A stretch of 64,000 nucleotides of DNA from Rossellomorea marisflavi (GCF_001274775.1 NZ_LGUE01000001.1:583435-647434); one strand, 5' to 3'. Shown: positions 51,669-61,943, numbered from the stretch's first letter. Made by a program: numbers and translations. The notes: generated by a model not told the origin, from the letters alone.

Positions 51669-53147
51669 TTGGAAAGAGTCGATCTATTTAAAGACATTGC
51701 CGAAAGAACGGGTGGGGATATTTACCTGGGGGTTGTAGGGGCTGTGAGGACCGGGAAGTCGACGTTCATTAAGAAATTCATGGAACTGGTGGTCCTACCC
51801 AATATTGCAAGTGAATCCGAGCGGGCCAGGGCACAGGATGAACTGCCTCAGAGCGCTGCCGGAAGGACCATCATGACGACAGAGCCGAAATTTGTACCGA
51901 ATCAGGCCATTTCCGTGCATGTGGACGAGGGCCTTGAAGTGAATATAAGATTGGTAGACTGTGTGGGGTATACCGTGCCTGGTGCCAAGGGATATGAAGA
52001 TGAGAATGGCCCGAGGATGATCAACACGCCGTGGTATGAAGAGCCGATCCCGTTCCATGAAGCGGCTGAGATCGGGACACGTAAAGTCATCCAGGAGCAT
52101 TCCACGATCGGTGTGGTCGTCACGACCGACGGATCCATCGGAGAAATCGGCCGCGGAGATTACATCGAAGCGGAAGAGAGAGTGATTGAAGAACTGAAGG
52201 AAGTCGGTAAGCCGTTCATCATGGTCATCAACTCGGCAAGGCCTCATGCGCCGGAAACCGAAGACCTGCGACTGAAGCTTCAGGATAAATACGATATCCC
52301 GGTGCTTGCCATGAGCGTCGAAAGCATGAGGGATTCGGATGTCATGAACGTCCTGAGGGAAGCGCTGTTCGAATTCCCGGTCTTGGAAGTGAACGTCAAT
52401 CTACCGAGCTGGGTCATGGTGCTGAAAGAAGAGCATTGGTTGAGACAGAACTATCAGGAGGCCGTCAAGGAGACGGTGAAAGATATCAAGCGCCTGAGGG
52501 ATGTGGACCGGGTCGTCCACCATTTCAGCGAAATCGAGCATATCGAGAGGGCCGGATTGGCCGGTATCGACATGGGGCAGGGGATAGCCGAAATCGACCT
52601 GTATGCACCGGATGAGCTCTACGATGAGGTGCTGAAGGAAATCGTCGGCGTCGAGATCAGGGGGAAAGATCATCTCCTTGAGCTCATGCAGGATTTCGCC
52701 CATGCAAAAGCCGAATATGACCAAATATCAGATGCGTTGCGGATGGTGAAACAGACGGGATATGGCATTGCAGCTCCTTCCTTGTCCGACATGAGCCTCG
52801 ATGAGCCGGAAATCATCAGGCAGGGTTCACGTTTCGGCGTCAGCCTGAAAGCCGTCGCCCCGTCGATCCATATGATCAAGGTCGATGTACAATCCAAGTT
52901 CGAACCGATCATCGGGACGGAGAAGCAGAGCGAAGAACTCGTACGCTACCTCATGCAGGACTTCGAAGACGATCCACTATCAATCTGGAATTCAGATATC
53001 TTCGGACGTTCCCTGAGCTCGATCGTAAGGGAAGGCATCCAGGCAAAGCTATCCCTCATGCCTGAAAATGCCCGCTACAAACTCAAGGACACCTTGGAAC
53101 GGATCATCAATGAAGGGTCAGGCGGTCTGATCGCCATCATCCTCTAA
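51669..53147 (+). CDS. spoIVA: Stage IV sporulation protein A (spore coat ATPase)
   Basis: Protein of 492 residues that polymerises on the outer forespore surface by ATP hydrolysis and forms the basement layer of the coat. The N-terminal GTPase-like domain has a Walker A motif GAVRTGKST and the switch region DCVGYTVPGAKGYEDENG. The middle and C-terminal domains are nearly identical to B. subtilis, including the extreme C-terminus INEGSGGLIAIIL that anchors to SpoVM. Translation starts at TTG 51669 after AGGAGGGAG. Confidence 0.98.
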   Translation: MERVDLFKDIAERTGGDIYLGVVGAVRTGKSTFIKKFMELVVLPNIASESERARAQDELPQSAAGRTIMTTEPKFVPNQAISVHVDEGLEVNIRLVDCVGYTVPGAKGYEDENGPRMINTPWYEEPIPFHEAAEIGTRKVIQEHSTIGVVVTTDGSIGEIGRGDYIEAEERVIEELKEVGKPFIMVINSARPHAPETEDLRLKLQDKYDIPVLAMSVESMRDSDVMNVLREALFEFPVLEVNVNLPSWVMVLKEEHWLRQNYQEAVKETVKDIKRLRDVDRVVHHFSEIEHIERAGLAGIDMGQGIAEIDLYAPDELYDEVLKEIVGVEIRGKDHLLELMQDFAHAKAEYDQISDALRMVKQTGYGIAAPSLSDMSLDEPEIIRQGSRFGVSLKAVAPSIHMIKVDVQSKFEPIIGTEKQSEELVRYLMQDFEDDPLSIWNSDIFGRSLSSIVREGIQAKLSLMPENARYKLKDTLERIINEGSGGLIAIIL

Positions 53148-53151
53148 CCGG

Positions 53152-53188
53152 AACCTCCCGACAGGAGCAAACGTCGGGAGGTTTTTTT
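53152..53188 (+). terminator. Intrinsic terminator after spoIVA
   Basis: AACCTCCCGAC pairs perfectly with GTCGGGAGGTT around a ten-base loop and is followed by a T-run. Confidence 0.93.
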
Positions 53189-53952
53189 ATGTGAAATTCC
53201 TGACGTGCATCATGGATTATTCCGGCTTTGTATCGGTGATGTCCATACGGTAAAGCCTTATCAAATGTCCATACTGAGCGGACAGGTCGTTTCGCCGGGG
53301 CATGCAAGAAGGTGATCTCTAAAAGAGGTGTACCAGCCTATGAGATGAGTGGTGCCCGGCTGGAAGCATGAATGTGCTCAGGGATGGGTGTACCCGGATC
53401 TCCCCTGCAGTCGGAACTGGAGAGGTGTGAGGAATTCTTAGAGTACTATGAAAAATGCGAAACCGGTCGAATGATCCTGTCCCAGTGAGTGACCGTCCAT
53501 GAAGGACCCTGTGGCTCGAACACCCGGCTGGCGATGAGGGGACAGGGTGGAGGCGAGAATCTGATATCTGTATTATTTTGATCAGGGATGAAACAATTTT
53601 TCTCGTTATCCTCTGAGAAGGCAGGCGTCAGAAGGTTTAATAATAAGTGCCGAAGGGTAGAGTGACCAAGGGTGGAATGATGGATAAACCTTGTATTTAA
53701 AGCCAAAAAGAGGGGTTTCTATTACATTTGTGTATCAAATAAGAAAAGATTCCCATTATTTCTGGTTTTATTCTTGCTAAGGCCAATCTATTATGATAAT
53801 CTACTAACAGAATTGTTGTTGAATATTGATTCATCAACGTTTTCAAGCGATTTTTTACTGTTCATGTATAGAATTCGCTAAACTTGTTTACTAATGATAG
53901 TAAAAGTAAATGAACCAAAACTGAGGCATTTCCTTGGGAGGAGGTGAATGGC
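53189..53952. other. 764-base gene-free region with possible RNA structure
   Basis: No open frame here has a credible start and ribosome-binding site; the 86-codon minus-strand frame at 53446-53706 has no family resemblance. Two direct copies of ATGTCCATAC lie at 53239 and 53265. ATCCTGTCCC (near 53474) can pair with GGGACAGGGT (near 53539) around a 55-base interior that has its own small helices. A near-tandem AGGGTAGAGTGACCA/AGGGTGGAATGATGG lies near 53655-53684. The last 200 bases are AT-rich and probably hold the hbs promoters; TTTACT-17-TATAGA at 53854-53882 is one weak candidate. This could be a decayed gene or an unrecognised non-coding RNA. Confidence 0.4.
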
Positions 53953-54225
53953 ATGAACAAGACAGAACTAATCAATGCTGTTGCAGAAGCTGCTGAACTT
54001 TCTAAGAAGGACGCAACAAAAGCAGTCGACGCTGTTTTTGATACAATCCAGGAATCACTGGCAAATGGTGATAAAGTACAGTTGATCGGATTCGGTAACT
54101 TCGAGGTACGCGAGCGTGCTGCCCGTAAAGGCCGCAACCCACAAACTGGTGAAGAAATCGAGATCTCAGCAAGCAAAGTACCTGCTTTCAAACCAGGTAA
54201 AGCGCTTAAAGAAGCTGTAAAATAA
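53953..54225 (+). CDS. hbs: DNA-binding protein HU (HBsu)
   Basis: Nucleoid protein of 90 residues that bends and compacts DNA as a dimer. The sequence [20 protein letters not shown], the DNA-binding arm [15 protein letters not shown] with its proline tip, and [17 protein letters not shown] are almost invariant in bacilli. I start at ATG 53953, preceded by GGGAGGAGGTGA; the GTG at 53944 lies within that site. It is monocistronic, followed by a terminator. Confidence 0.98.
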   Translation: MNKTELINAVAEAAELSKKDATKAVDAVFDTIQESLANGDKVQLIGFGNFEVRERAARKGRNPQTGEEIEISASKVPAFKPGKALKEAVK

Positions 54226-54242
54226 TTACATACTTTGAGCGT

Positions 54243-54272
54243 AAAGACCGCACATTGTGCGGTCTTTTTTTT
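54243..54272 (+). terminator. Intrinsic terminator after hbs
   Basis: AAAGACCGCAC pairs perfectly with GTGCGGTCTTT over a three-base loop, followed by more T residues. Confidence 0.94.
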
Positions 54273-54387
54273 ATCGAATGGCATCACGCGGCGCGTTCAC
54301 AAAGCACTCTGCTTTGATGGGGGTGATGGCTTGTGATACTATATACAATGTTACTATTTCTTTAAGTTACTTTAGGAGGAAACGACG

Positions 54388-54954
54388 ATGGCTGAAGTGA
54401 ATTACCGCCAGATAGAAGACGCTGTCCGATTAATTCTGGAAGCGATAGGAGATAATCCTAATAGAGAAGGTTTGCTTGATACACCTAAAAGGGTAGCCAA
54501 AATGTATGCCGAAGTATTTTCGGGAATGCATCAGGATCCGAAGGAATATTTTGAAACGATCTTCGGTGAAGATCATGAAGAGCTTGTACTTGTCAAAGAT
54601 ATTCCGTTCCACTCCATGTGCGAACATCATCTTGTACCATTCTTCGGGAAGGCTCATGTAGCTTATATTCCCCGTAATGGCAGGGTGACTGGGCTTAGTA
54701 AACTTGCACGTGCGGTAGAGACGGTTGCAAAACGTCCTCAGCTTCAAGAGAGGATCACATCGACCGTTGCAGATACCATCATGGAGACGCTTGACCCTCA
54801 CGGTGTCATGGTCGTGGTTGAAGCTGAACATATGTGCATGACAATGCGTGGTGTGAAGAAGCCGGGGGCAAGTACCGTTACAACGGCTGTGCGCGGAAGC
54901 TACAAGGAAGACGCACAAGCGAGGAACGAAGTGCTTTCGTTCATCAAGGACTAA
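54388..54954 (+). CDS. folE: GTP cyclohydrolase I
   Basis: Enzyme of 188 residues that makes dihydroneopterin triphosphate from GTP, the first step of folate synthesis (mtrA in B. subtilis). The zinc-site motif [30 protein letters not shown] and the second cysteine in [11 protein letters not shown] are intact. The ATG at 54388 follows AGGAGGAAACG. It is followed after 19 bases by mtrB, the same two-gene operon as in B. subtilis. Confidence 0.97.
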   Translation: MAEVNYRQIEDAVRLILEAIGDNPNREGLLDTPKRVAKMYAEVFSGMHQDPKEYFETIFGEDHEELVLVKDIPFHSMCEHHLVPFFGKAHVAYIPRNGRVTGLSKLARAVETVAKRPQLQERITSTVADTIMETLDPHGVMVVVEAEHMCMTMRGVKKPGASTVTTAVRGSYKEDAQARNEVLSFIKD

Positions 54955-54973
54955 TACTCGGGAGTGAACGTGG

Positions 54974-55195
54974 ATGAACAGCAACGACTACATTGTAATC
55001 AAAGCGATTGAAGATGGAGTGAATGTCATCGGTCTGACCCGGGGAACGGATACTCGTTTCCACCATTCTGAGAAGCTTGATAAAGGGGAAGTGATGATCG
55101 CTCAATTCACCGATCACACATCTGCCATCAAGATTCGTGGCAAGGCGTCCATCCAGACGGCCTATGGCGAAATGGAAAGCGACAGCCGGAAATAA
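54974..55195 (+). CDS. mtrB: trp RNA-binding attenuation protein (TRAP)
   Basis: Protein of 73 residues that forms an 11-subunit ring. In the presence of tryptophan it wraps RNA carrying (G/U)AG repeats. The core [27 protein letters not shown] and the [15 protein letters not shown] segment, which include the RNA- and tryptophan-binding residues, match B. subtilis. It normally represses trpEDCFBA and other tryptophan genes. Here no trp operon is found in the nearby aro cluster, so its target must lie outside the window. GGGAGTGA precedes the ATG. Confidence 0.95.
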   Translation: MNSNDYIVIKAIEDGVNVIGLTRGTDTRFHHSEKLDKGEVMIAQFTDHTSAIKIRGKASIQTAYGEMESDSRK

Positions 55196-55225
55196 GGTCG
55201 ACCGTGAATAGGGTGCACAATCCGC

Positions 55226-55263
55226 GGGACGAGGAAGAAGGTACTGCCTTCGCCATCGTCCCC
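55226..55263 (+). terminator. Hairpin after mtrB, possible terminator
   Basis: GGGACGA (55226-55232) pairs with TCGTCCC (55257-55263), and GAAGG pairs with CCTTC inside. No T-tract follows, so termination is uncertain. Confidence 0.5.
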
Positions 55264-55309
55264 TTCACTATAAACCTCGCGGCGGTTTACCCAATTGGAC
55301 ATGAATTTA

Positions 55310-55318
55310 TGATATAAT
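55310..55318 (+). promoter_or_regulatory. Extended -10 promoter element upstream of hepS
   Basis: TGA directly precedes a perfect TATAAT (55313-55318), 55 bases before the hepS start. TTTACC and TTGGAC upstream are badly spaced, so this would rely on the extended -10. Confidence 0.5.
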
Positions 55319-55372
55319 ACATAGTGCTGAAAATTATAGATCGATACATAGTAGAAATGGGGATTACCGGGT

Positions 55373-56209
55373 ATGAAATTCATTGATTGCAACCATCAAG
55401 CGAATATCATTCATCAATATGTGGAAGAGCAGCTGCACCACTCTTATTTAAAGGAATATATCGATCATCCCTATATTGATCGGGATCGGATCCATTTCCT
55501 TTTACTTCCGTTTGCAGAGGCGGATGGGGACATCAGCTTGGAAGAGGTTCAGTGGATTTCTACTGCCATGCTTTTGCAGATTGCCCTTGATACCCATGAA
55601 AAAGTCACTAATTCGGAGTTTGATCCGCTGAAAGAAAGGCAGCTCACGGTCCTTGCCGGAGTGTATTTCAGTAGTCTATATTACAAAATCCTCGCTGAAA
55701 CGGATGAGGTTGATTTGATTGCGATTCTCGCAAAAGCAATCAAGGAAGTCAACGAGAGCAAGATATCCATCTACAAGGGGGATCACGCCGATATCACCGC
55801 CCTTATGAAGACCCTGAAGAAGAGGGAGGCCTCTATCATTTCCAATTTCTTCGCATTCATGGACGATTCACGGTGGGAAGAAGTCGTCTCGGATGTGCTT
55901 GTATACAAGAGGCTCATCCAGGAGCGAAGCAGTTTGGAAGAGACCGAAACGACTACCTTCCTGCAGGCACTGGCGAAGGTTAGCCTACCGTCGGCCTTGA
56001 GGGAGAGTGGGCTCTTGAAAAAGAAAAGTGAAGGTCATAGGCATTTGCTTTCGTCCCTAGACCGGCTCATTGAGGGTGTGAAAGCGGCCGTTCATCGGAA
56101 TATGGAGGATGGGGGTCTTATTGCTCCCAATCTGAAGAAGATTGTACTTGAACTGCTGCCCTATGCCGAACCACGGGAAATGACGAAATTATATGCGGAA
56201 GAAGGGTAA
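55373..56209 (+). CDS. hepS: Heptaprenyl diphosphate synthase component I
   Basis: Regulatory subunit of 278 residues that pairs with HepT to make the C35 side chain of menaquinone-7. It has no DDxxD motif, as expected for this subunit. The conserved run [20 protein letters not shown] and [18 protein letters not shown] are typical. It begins at ATG 55373 after a weak GGGGATTACCGGG site. It is first in the hepS-menG-hepT operon. Confidence 0.92.
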   Translation: MKFIDCNHQANIIHQYVEEQLHHSYLKEYIDHPYIDRDRIHFLLLPFAEADGDISLEEVQWISTAMLLQIALDTHEKVTNSEFDPLKERQLTVLAGVYFSSLYYKILAETDEVDLIAILAKAIKEVNESKISIYKGDHADITALMKTLKKREASIISNFFAFMDDSRWEEVVSDVLVYKRLIQERSSLEETETTTFLQALAKVSLPSALRESGLLKKKSEGHRHLLSSLDRLIEGVKAAVHRNMEDGGLIAPNLKKIVLELLPYAEPREMTKLYAEEG

Positions 56210-56213
56210 CGGA

Positions 56214-56915
56214 ATGCAGCAGTCTAAAGAACAGAGAGTACATGGAGTATTTGAAAAAATATATGGGAATTACGATAAGATGAATTCCGTCATCAGCTTT
56301 CAACAGCATAAAAAGTGGCGCAAGGAAACAATGAAGCATATGTCGGTGGAACCGGGAAGCAAGGCACTGGATGTATGTTGCGGCACGGCGGACTGGACAT
56401 TGGCCATCGCTGAAGAAGTCGGGGAGACGGGAGAGGTAAAAGGACTCGATTTCAGTCAGAACATGCTTTCAATCGGGGAAGAGAAAGTACGGGACTCACG
56501 CTTTGACAATATCGAGCTGATTCATGGGAATGCCATGGAACTGCCTTTTGAAGACGATACATTCGACTATGTGACCATCGGCTTCGGTCTTAGGAACGTA
56601 CCCGATTATCTTCATGTCCTCAAAGAAATGAATCGCGTACTGAAGCCTGGAGGAATGGCGGTTTGCCTTGAAACATCCCAGCCTACGATGCCGGTCTTCA
56701 AACAGATGTATTATGGCTACTTCCGGTTCATCATGCCGATCTTCGGAAAGCTGTTTGCCAAGAGCTTCAATGAATATTCATGGCTGCAGGAATCGGCCAG
56801 GGATTTCCCGGGCATGAAAGAGCTCGCAACGATGTTCCGGGAAGCAGGCTTCAAGGATGTTCACGTGAAGCCATTCAGCGGCGGTGTGGCAGCGATGCAT
56901 TCCGGGAAAAAGTGA
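56214..56915 (+). CDS. menG: Demethylmenaquinone methyltransferase
   Basis: SAM-dependent C-methyltransferase of 233 residues for the last step of menaquinone synthesis (UbiE/MenG). [20 protein letters not shown] and the SAM-binding [14 protein letters not shown] are followed by the post-motifs [36 protein letters not shown] and [14 protein letters not shown] start at ATG 56214 (MQQSKEQ), five bases after hepS, with AAGAAGGGTAACGG upstream. It lies between the two heptaprenyl synthase subunits. Confidence 0.96.
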   Translation: MQQSKEQRVHGVFEKIYGNYDKMNSVISFQQHKKWRKETMKHMSVEPGSKALDVCCGTADWTLAIAEEVGETGEVKGLDFSQNMLSIGEEKVRDSRFDNIELIHGNAMELPFEDDTFDYVTIGFGLRNVPDYLHVLKEMNRVLKPGGMAVCLETSQPTMPVFKQMYYGYFRFIMPIFGKLFAKSFNEYSWLQESARDFPGMKELATMFREAGFKDVHVKPFSGGVAAMHSGKK

Positions 56916-56950
56916 ACGTACGATATTTTGGGTAAATGGGTGGAGAAACT

Positions 56951-57913
56951 ATGAAGTTAAATAGATTGTATTCGTTTCTCAAAGCGGATATCGAGGAAAT
57001 AGAAAAAGAGCTGGAAGTAGCGATCCAATCGGATTCTTCCCTTTTACAAGAAGCTTCCCTTCACCTTCTTCAGGCCGGGGGTAAACGGATACGACCTGTA
57101 TTTGTCCTGCTGTCTGCCAAGTATGGCGATTATGATATCAATGTGGTCAAACATGCGGCTGTATCCCTCGAGCTCATGCATATGGCCTCCCTTGTCCATG
57201 ATGACGTCATTGATGATGCGGAACTCAGAAGGGGGAAACCGACCATCAAGGCGCAATGGGACAATCGGGTTGCCATGTATACAGGCGATTATATTTTCGC
57301 TCGTGCCCTGGAGTACATGACCCACATCAGGGTGCCGGAAGCCCACAGGATCCTGTCCCATACTCTAGTGGAGCTATGCAAAGGAGAAATTGCACAGATT
57401 CAGGATAAGTATCGATATGACCAGCATCTCAGGGATTATCTCCTCCGGATCAAACGGAAGACGGCACTCCTTATCGCGGTCAGTTGCCAGCTGGGCGCCA
57501 TCTCTTCTGGAGCACCGGAAGAAGTACATAAAAGACTGTTCAACTTCGGATACAACGTCGGGATGAGCTATCAGATCATCGATGATATCCTTGATCTTAC
57601 TTCAACGGAGAAGGAGCTCGGAAAACCTGCGGGAAGCGACCTTTGGCAAGGGAATATCACTCTTCCGGTCCTTTACGCCATGGATGTTCCAGAAGTGAAA
57701 GGAAAGATCATACGCGTAAGGGAAGAAAGTTCACCGGAAGAAATCCAATCAGTCATCGAAGCCATACGTGGTACGGATGCCATCGAACGATCCTATGCCT
57801 TGAGCAAAAGGTATCTCGACAGGGCACTTGAAGACTTGGATCACTTGCCTGCAAACAAGGTGAAGCGTACGTTGAAAAACATTGCAAATTATATTGGAAA
57901 AAGAAAATATTGA
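56951..57913 (+). CDS. hepT: Heptaprenyl diphosphate synthase component II
   Basis: Catalytic prenyltransferase subunit of 320 residues. The first aspartate-rich motif is LVHDDVIDDAELRRGKPT and the second YQIIDDILDLTST; GGKRIRPVFVLLS near the N-terminus is also diagnostic. It adds IPP units to farnesyl diphosphate with HepS. I choose ATG 56951 after GGTGGAGAAACT; the in-frame ATG 56936 overlaps that Shine-Dalgarno sequence. It is the last gene of its operon. Confidence 0.96.
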   Translation: MKLNRLYSFLKADIEEIEKELEVAIQSDSSLLQEASLHLLQAGGKRIRPVFVLLSAKYGDYDINVVKHAAVSLELMHMASLVHDDVIDDAELRRGKPTIKAQWDNRVAMYTGDYIFARALEYMTHIRVPEAHRILSHTLVELCKGEIAQIQDKYRYDQHLRDYLLRIKRKTALLIAVSCQLGAISSGAPEEVHKRLFNFGYNVGMSYQIIDDILDLTSTEKELGKPAGSDLWQGNITLPVLYAMDVPEVKGKIIRVREESSPEEIQSVIEAIRGTDAIERSYALSKRYLDRALEDLDHLPANKVKRTLKNIANYIGKRKY

Positions 57914-57943
57914 GAAATATTGTGAAAATTTAAAATGGAAACG

Positions 57944-57972
57944 TTGCCAAACATGCGAAACTCTGTTACTAT
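57944..57972 (+). promoter_or_regulatory. Sigma-A promoter of ndk
   Basis: TTGCCA (57944-57949), 17-base spacer, TACTAT (57967-57972), with TGT immediately upstream of the -10. The start would be about 45 bases upstream of the ndk ATG. Confidence 0.72.
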
Positions 57973-58024
57973 TTTTTTGTAATGTCCTAAGACATACTAT
58001 ACATACATAATAGGAGTGGGGAGC

Positions 58025-58471
58025 ATGGAAAAAACGTTTTTAATGGTCAAACCGGACGGAGTGCAACGCGGACTAATCGGTGATATTGTCGCACGTTTCG
58101 AAAAAAAGGGGTTTCAGCTTGCAGGAGCCAAGTTGATGAACGTATCAGAAGAGCTCGCAAAGGAGCACTATGGCGAGCATAAAGAAAGACCTTTCTTCGG
58201 GGAATTAGTCGATTTCATCACTTCCGGACCGGTTTTTGCCATGGTTTGGCAAGGGGAGAATGTCATCACCACCGCTCGTGGAATGATGGGTGCCACAAAC
58301 CCTAAAGACGCGAATCTAGGTACGATCCGCGGGGACTTCGGGCTGACGGTCGGTAAAAATATCATTCACGGTTCTGACTCATCTGAAAGCGCTGTCAGGG
58401 AAATCGGATTGTTCTTCAAAGAGGAAGAGCTCCTTGAATACTCAAAATTGATGAACGAGTGGGTCTACTGA
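58025..58471 (+). CDS. ndk: Nucleoside diphosphate kinase
   Basis: Enzyme of 148 residues that balances nucleoside triphosphate pools. The N-terminal [16 protein letters not shown] and the active-site histidine motif [12 protein letters not shown] are intact, and the length is exact for the family. ATG 58025 is chosen after TAGGAGTGGGGAG; GTG 58016 lies inside that site. It stands between hepT and cheR as in B. subtilis, and a terminator follows. Confidence 0.97.
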   Translation: MEKTFLMVKPDGVQRGLIGDIVARFEKKGFQLAGAKLMNVSEELAKEHYGEHKERPFFGELVDFITSGPVFAMVWQGENVITTARGMMGATNPKDANLGTIRGDFGLTVGKNIIHGSDSSESAVREIGLFFKEEELLEYSKLMNEWVY

Positions 58472-58479
58472 TCCATCCC

Positions 58480-58510
58480 GACAAACCGTCGTAACGGTTT
58501 GTCTTTTTTT
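58480..58510 (+). terminator. Intrinsic terminator after ndk
   Basis: GACAAACCG pairs with CGGTTTGTC over a six-base loop and is followed by seven T residues. Confidence 0.92.
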
Positions 58511-58658
58511 CGACTTCAGGATAAGTAGGGATTGCCGCCCCCTGAGGTGGAACGGAAAGTCGATTACTCTCCATGGTCATAAAGTTTTCCTGTTTCCCAT
58601 AAACTTTTATGCATTCCGTTCGATATACTAGGTGTAGCAAAATCCGAAAGAAGAAAGT

Positions 58659-59450
58659 GTGAACCAGTTGTCCAATGAATATATGGAGTTCATTCAATCA
58701 GTCAAGCGTAAAACCAATATCGACCTTTCTCTCTACAAAGAAGCACAAATGAAACGACGTCTGACAGCTTTGTATGAAAAGAAAGGGTGCCGTGGGTTCA
58801 AGGAGTATTTCAACCTGATCCAAAACGACAGGGAGCAGATGGAAGAATTCCTGGATCGCATGACCATCAACGTATCGGAGTTTTTCAGGAACCAAAAGCG
58901 CTGGGAGGTCCTTGAAGAGTCTGTTTTACCGAGGTTGATGAAAGGAACAAAATTGAAGGTGTGGAGCGCTGCCTGTTCGACGGGTGAAGAACCGTATACG
59001 ATTGCCATGATCCTATTGAAGCATTTGAAACCCGAGCAATTCACCATCATTGCGACAGATCTTGATAAAAATGCCCTTCAACGGGCAAGGACGGCCGTAT
59101 ATCCAGAGCGCTCTCTTCAGGAAATACCCGAGTCGCTGAAGCAAAAATACTTTGTGAAAGATGGGACGAGGTATATGCTGGACCGTCGCATTGTCGATTC
59201 TGTCACCTTCAAGCAACAGAATCTACTGGCGGATCCCTTTGACACACATGTGGATTTGATCATTTGCAGGAATGTTCTCATTTATTTTACAGAGGAAGCG
59301 AAAACGTCCCTCTACAGGAAATTCAATGAGGCTTTAAGCCCTGGAGGATTTTTATTCGTGGGGAGCACAGAACAGATCTTTACTCCTTCACAATATGGTT
59401 TTCAATCGGAGGAGACCTTCTTTTACAGAAAGTCCAATGTAACGGGATGA
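58659..59450 (+). CDS. cheR: Chemotaxis protein methyltransferase CheR
   Basis: SAM-dependent enzyme of 263 residues that methylates glutamates of chemoreceptors. The N-terminal helical domain includes [20 protein letters not shown]. The SAM-binding [13 protein letters not shown] and [12 protein letters not shown] follow, with the closing [10 protein letters not shown]. The start is GTG 58659 after AAAGAAGAAAG. The gene lies between ndk and aroF, away from the main chemotaxis operon, as in B. subtilis. Its stop codon sits in the terminator stem. Confidence 0.95.
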   Translation: MNQLSNEYMEFIQSVKRKTNIDLSLYKEAQMKRRLTALYEKKGCRGFKEYFNLIQNDREQMEEFLDRMTINVSEFFRNQKRWEVLEESVLPRLMKGTKLKVWSAACSTGEEPYTIAMILLKHLKPEQFTIIATDLDKNALQRARTAVYPERSLQEIPESLKQKYFVKDGTRYMLDRRIVDSVTFKQQNLLADPFDTHVDLIICRNVLIYFTEEAKTSLYRKFNEALSPGGFLFVGSTEQIFTPSQYGFQSEETFFYRKSNVTG

Positions 59451-59478
59451 CTCCTGCAAGGGGTCATCCTGTTTTTTT
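59445..59478 (+). terminator. Intrinsic terminator overlapping the end of cheR
   Basis: GGATGACTCC pairs with GGGGTCATCC over a five-base loop, followed by TG and seven T residues. Confidence 0.9.
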
Positions 59479-59637
59479 AACAATGATCATGCAAGTGCTT
59501 ACGCATCCGTCCACAGTACTCCCTTACCCTGATCCTGGGCGGGTTGATGCGCTCTGCTAAAGCACTGAAAGGGTTGGGAACTTTACAGGAAATCTGGTTT
59601 TTTTACGTATAAGTACTAGGAATTCCGAGGACAGTTA

Positions 59638-59646
59638 TGTTATATT
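59638..59646 (+). promoter_or_regulatory. Extended -10 element upstream of aroF
   Basis: TGT directly precedes TATATT (59641-59646), 40 bases before the aroF start. No -35 with standard spacing is seen. Confidence 0.4.
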
Positions 59647-59685
59647 GATACATAATTCTTTAACGAGTTGAAGGGGGAAAGTGTT

Positions 59686-60852
59686 ATGAGATATTTAACA
59701 TCAGGAGAATCCCATGGTCCGCAATTAACGACCATTATCGAAGGACTTCCAGCAGGAATGCCATTATTGGCTGAAGATATAAATGAAGATCTTGCGCGCC
59801 GTCAAAAAGGTCATGGCCGTGGCAGGCGGATGCAGATTGAAAAAGACCAGGCTCAGATCGTCGGAGGTGTCCGTCATGGGCAGACGCTCGGCTCTCCCGT
59901 AGGACTGGTAGTAGAAAACAAGGACTGGACCCATTGGACAAAGATCATGGGAATCGAGCCTTTTGAAGAATCCGATGAAGTAAAACGTCAAATATCCAGG
60001 CCCCGTCCCGGGCATGCCGATCTTGTAGGCGGTATGAAATACGGACACAGAGACCTGAGGAACGTGCTTGAGCGTTCATCGGCACGTGAAACGACGGTAC
60101 GTGTAGCGGCTGGGAGTGTAGCGAAGAAGCTATTGAAGCTCCTCGGCATCGAAGTCGTTGGCCACGTACTTGAAATCGGTGGCATCAAGTCCGAAAACGG
60201 AGCGTATGAGTCCATCGATCACCTAAGGACGGTAACGGAGGAATCTCCGGTCCGTTGTCTCGATGAAGAAGCAGGACAGAAAATGATGGATCTCATCGAT
60301 GAAGCGAAGAAAAATGGAGATTCCATCGGCGGCGTCGTGGAAGTCGTTGTCGAAGGCATGCCGGCAGGTGTCGGAAGCTATGTGCATTACGACCGTAAGC
60401 TGGATGCGAAGATTGCTAGGGCAGTCATGAGCATCAATGCCTTTAAAGGCGTGGAATTCGGACTTGGTTTCGAAATGGCGAGAAAACCCGGAAGTGAAGT
60501 GCACGATGAAATCATCTGGGATGAACAGAATGGATATACGAGAAGGACCAATCGCCTCGGTGGATTCGAAGGTGGTATGTCAACGGGCATGCCGATCAGC
60601 GTCAAAGGTGTCATGAAGCCGATCCCTACCCTTTACAAGCCCCTCGAAAGTGTCGATATTGAAACGAAAGAACCGTTCAGGGCAAGCATCGAACGCTCTG
60701 ACAGCTGTGCAGTCCCTGCAGCAAGCGTCGTAGCAGAAGCCGTGGTGGCCTGGGAGCTTGCTTCGGCGATTGTGGAGCAATTCCATAGTGACCGCTTCGA
60801 CCAGCTATTGGACAATGTGGAAAGACAGCGACGGGCATCAAGGGAGTTTTAA
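59686..60852 (+). CDS. aroF: Chorismate synthase
   Basis: FMN-dependent lyase of 388 residues (aroC in other bacteria) that forms chorismate from EPSP. The start [60 protein letters not shown] and the C-terminal [20 protein letters not shown] are diagnostic. ATG 59686 follows AAGGGGGAAAG; the frame upstream to 59668 contains that Shine-Dalgarno sequence. It heads the aro cluster. Confidence 0.97.
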   Translation: MRYLTSGESHGPQLTTIIEGLPAGMPLLAEDINEDLARRQKGHGRGRRMQIEKDQAQIVGGVRHGQTLGSPVGLVVENKDWTHWTKIMGIEPFEESDEVKRQISRPRPGHADLVGGMKYGHRDLRNVLERSSARETTVRVAAGSVAKKLLKLLGIEVVGHVLEIGGIKSENGAYESIDHLRTVTEESPVRCLDEEAGQKMMDLIDEAKKNGDSIGGVVEVVVEGMPAGVGSYVHYDRKLDAKIARAVMSINAFKGVEFGLGFEMARKPGSEVHDEIIWDEQNGYTRRTNRLGGFEGGMSTGMPISVKGVMKPIPTLYKPLESVDIETKEPFRASIERSDSCAVPAASVVAEAVVAWELASAIVEQFHSDRFDQLLDNVERQRRASREF

Positions 60853-60854
60853 TC

Positions 60855-61943
60855 ATGAAAAAGGTAGCGATCGAGACAGCTTCCAAAACGTATGACGTCA
60901 TCATCGGGAATCATTTGACGGAATCCATTTCATCCTTTCTTATAGAAAAGGGGTATAGAGACCGTAAAATCTGGATCATTGCAGATGAAGCCGTCTACCA
61001 TCTTCATGGCATGGTTCTCGTGGAGAATCTTGAGAAGACCTTCGATGTAACAGTCCACCTCGCACCGAGCGGAGAGCGTGCGAAGACGCTTGAGGAGTTC
61101 GAACGGGCCATGACACATGGCCTTACGAATGGAGTCGACCGGAGTTCAGTCGTCATCGCTCTTGGCGGCGGTGCCATCGGGGATATGGGTGGATTCGTGG
61201 CCTCTACGTTCATGAGGGGGATCCCCTTCATCGGTGTACCGACTACCATCCTTGCACACGATAGTTCAGTCGGTGGGAAGGTGGCGATCAACCATCCTCT
61301 TGGTAAGAATATGATCGGGCAGTTCCATCAGCCTGAGGCGGTCTTTTTTGATCTTGATCATCTTAAATCCCTGCCTGAGCGGGAAGTACTTTCCGGATTC
61401 GGGGAAGTCATCAAGCATGCATTCCTATCCGGTGAAGATTTCCTTCAGGACATCAAGAATTCGTTCCGGGGACCTGGATCCCTGAATGATGCCTTTCTCG
61501 AAGAGTGCCTTGAACGGGGAATAAAAGTAAAGGCTGATATCGTCGCCAGGGATGAACGGGAATCAAGTGTGCGCGCCTACCTGAACTTTGGTCATACGTA
61601 CGGTCATGCCGTCGAGAGCGCAAGTGGATACGGGAATCGTACCCACGGGGAATGCGTGGTGGTCGGAATGATTTATGCCCTTTATCTCAGCAGGAAAATG
61701 TCAGGGATGACCTTTGACGTCGAAGGGTTTGCCCATTGGGCAGCTTCTCTCGGATATGATCTGACCATCCCGGAAGAGCTGTCGTTTGCAGACCTTTATG
61801 CCCTTATGACACGGGATAAAAAAGCGAAGAACGGGGAACCTCAATTCGTTCTCCTCCGAAACATCGGAGAACCCTACCTTACCCGGGTATCAAAGGAAGA
61901 CCTGGAAGAAGCGGACACATTCATCCGCACAATCAATAGATAG
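60855..61943 (+). CDS. aroB: 3-dehydroquinate synthase
   Basis: NAD- and metal-dependent enzyme of 362 residues, second step of the shikimate pathway. The NAD-binding ALGGGAIGDMGGFVASTFMRG, VGGKVAINHPLGKNMIG and the metal-ligand motifs GFGEVIKHAFL, NFGHTYGHAVES and THGECVVVGM are intact. The ATG at 60855 follows the aroF stop by two bases, with AAGGGAG inside aroF as ribosome-binding site. Confidence 0.97.
   Translation: MKKVAIETASKTYDVIIGNHLTESISSFLIEKGYRDRKIWIIADEAVYHLHGMVLVENLEKTFDVTVHLAPSGERAKTLEEFERAMTHGLTNGVDRSSVVIALGGGAIGDMGGFVASTFMRGIPFIGVPTTILAHDSSVGGKVAINHPLGKNMIGQFHQPEAVFFDLDHLKSLPEREVLSGFGEVIKHAFLSGEDFLQDIKNSFRGPGSLNDAFLEECLERGIKVKADIVARDERESSVRAYLNFGHTYGHAVESASGYGNRTHGECVVVGMIYALYLSRKMSGMTFDVEGFAHWAASLGYDLTIPEELSFADLYALMTRDKKAKNGEPQFVLLRNIGEPYLTRVSKEDLEEADTFIRTINR

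Noticed and set aside
53511-53526. GGCTCGAACACCC, resembling a tRNA T-arm
   Set aside because: No acceptor, D or anticodon arm with proper spacing surrounds it.
53670-53684. AGGGTGGAA, reminiscent of a T-box antiterminator
   Set aside because: The T-box core AGGGTGGNACCGCG breaks off after GGAA, there is no specifier stem or terminator, and the downstream gene hbs is not an amino-acid gene.
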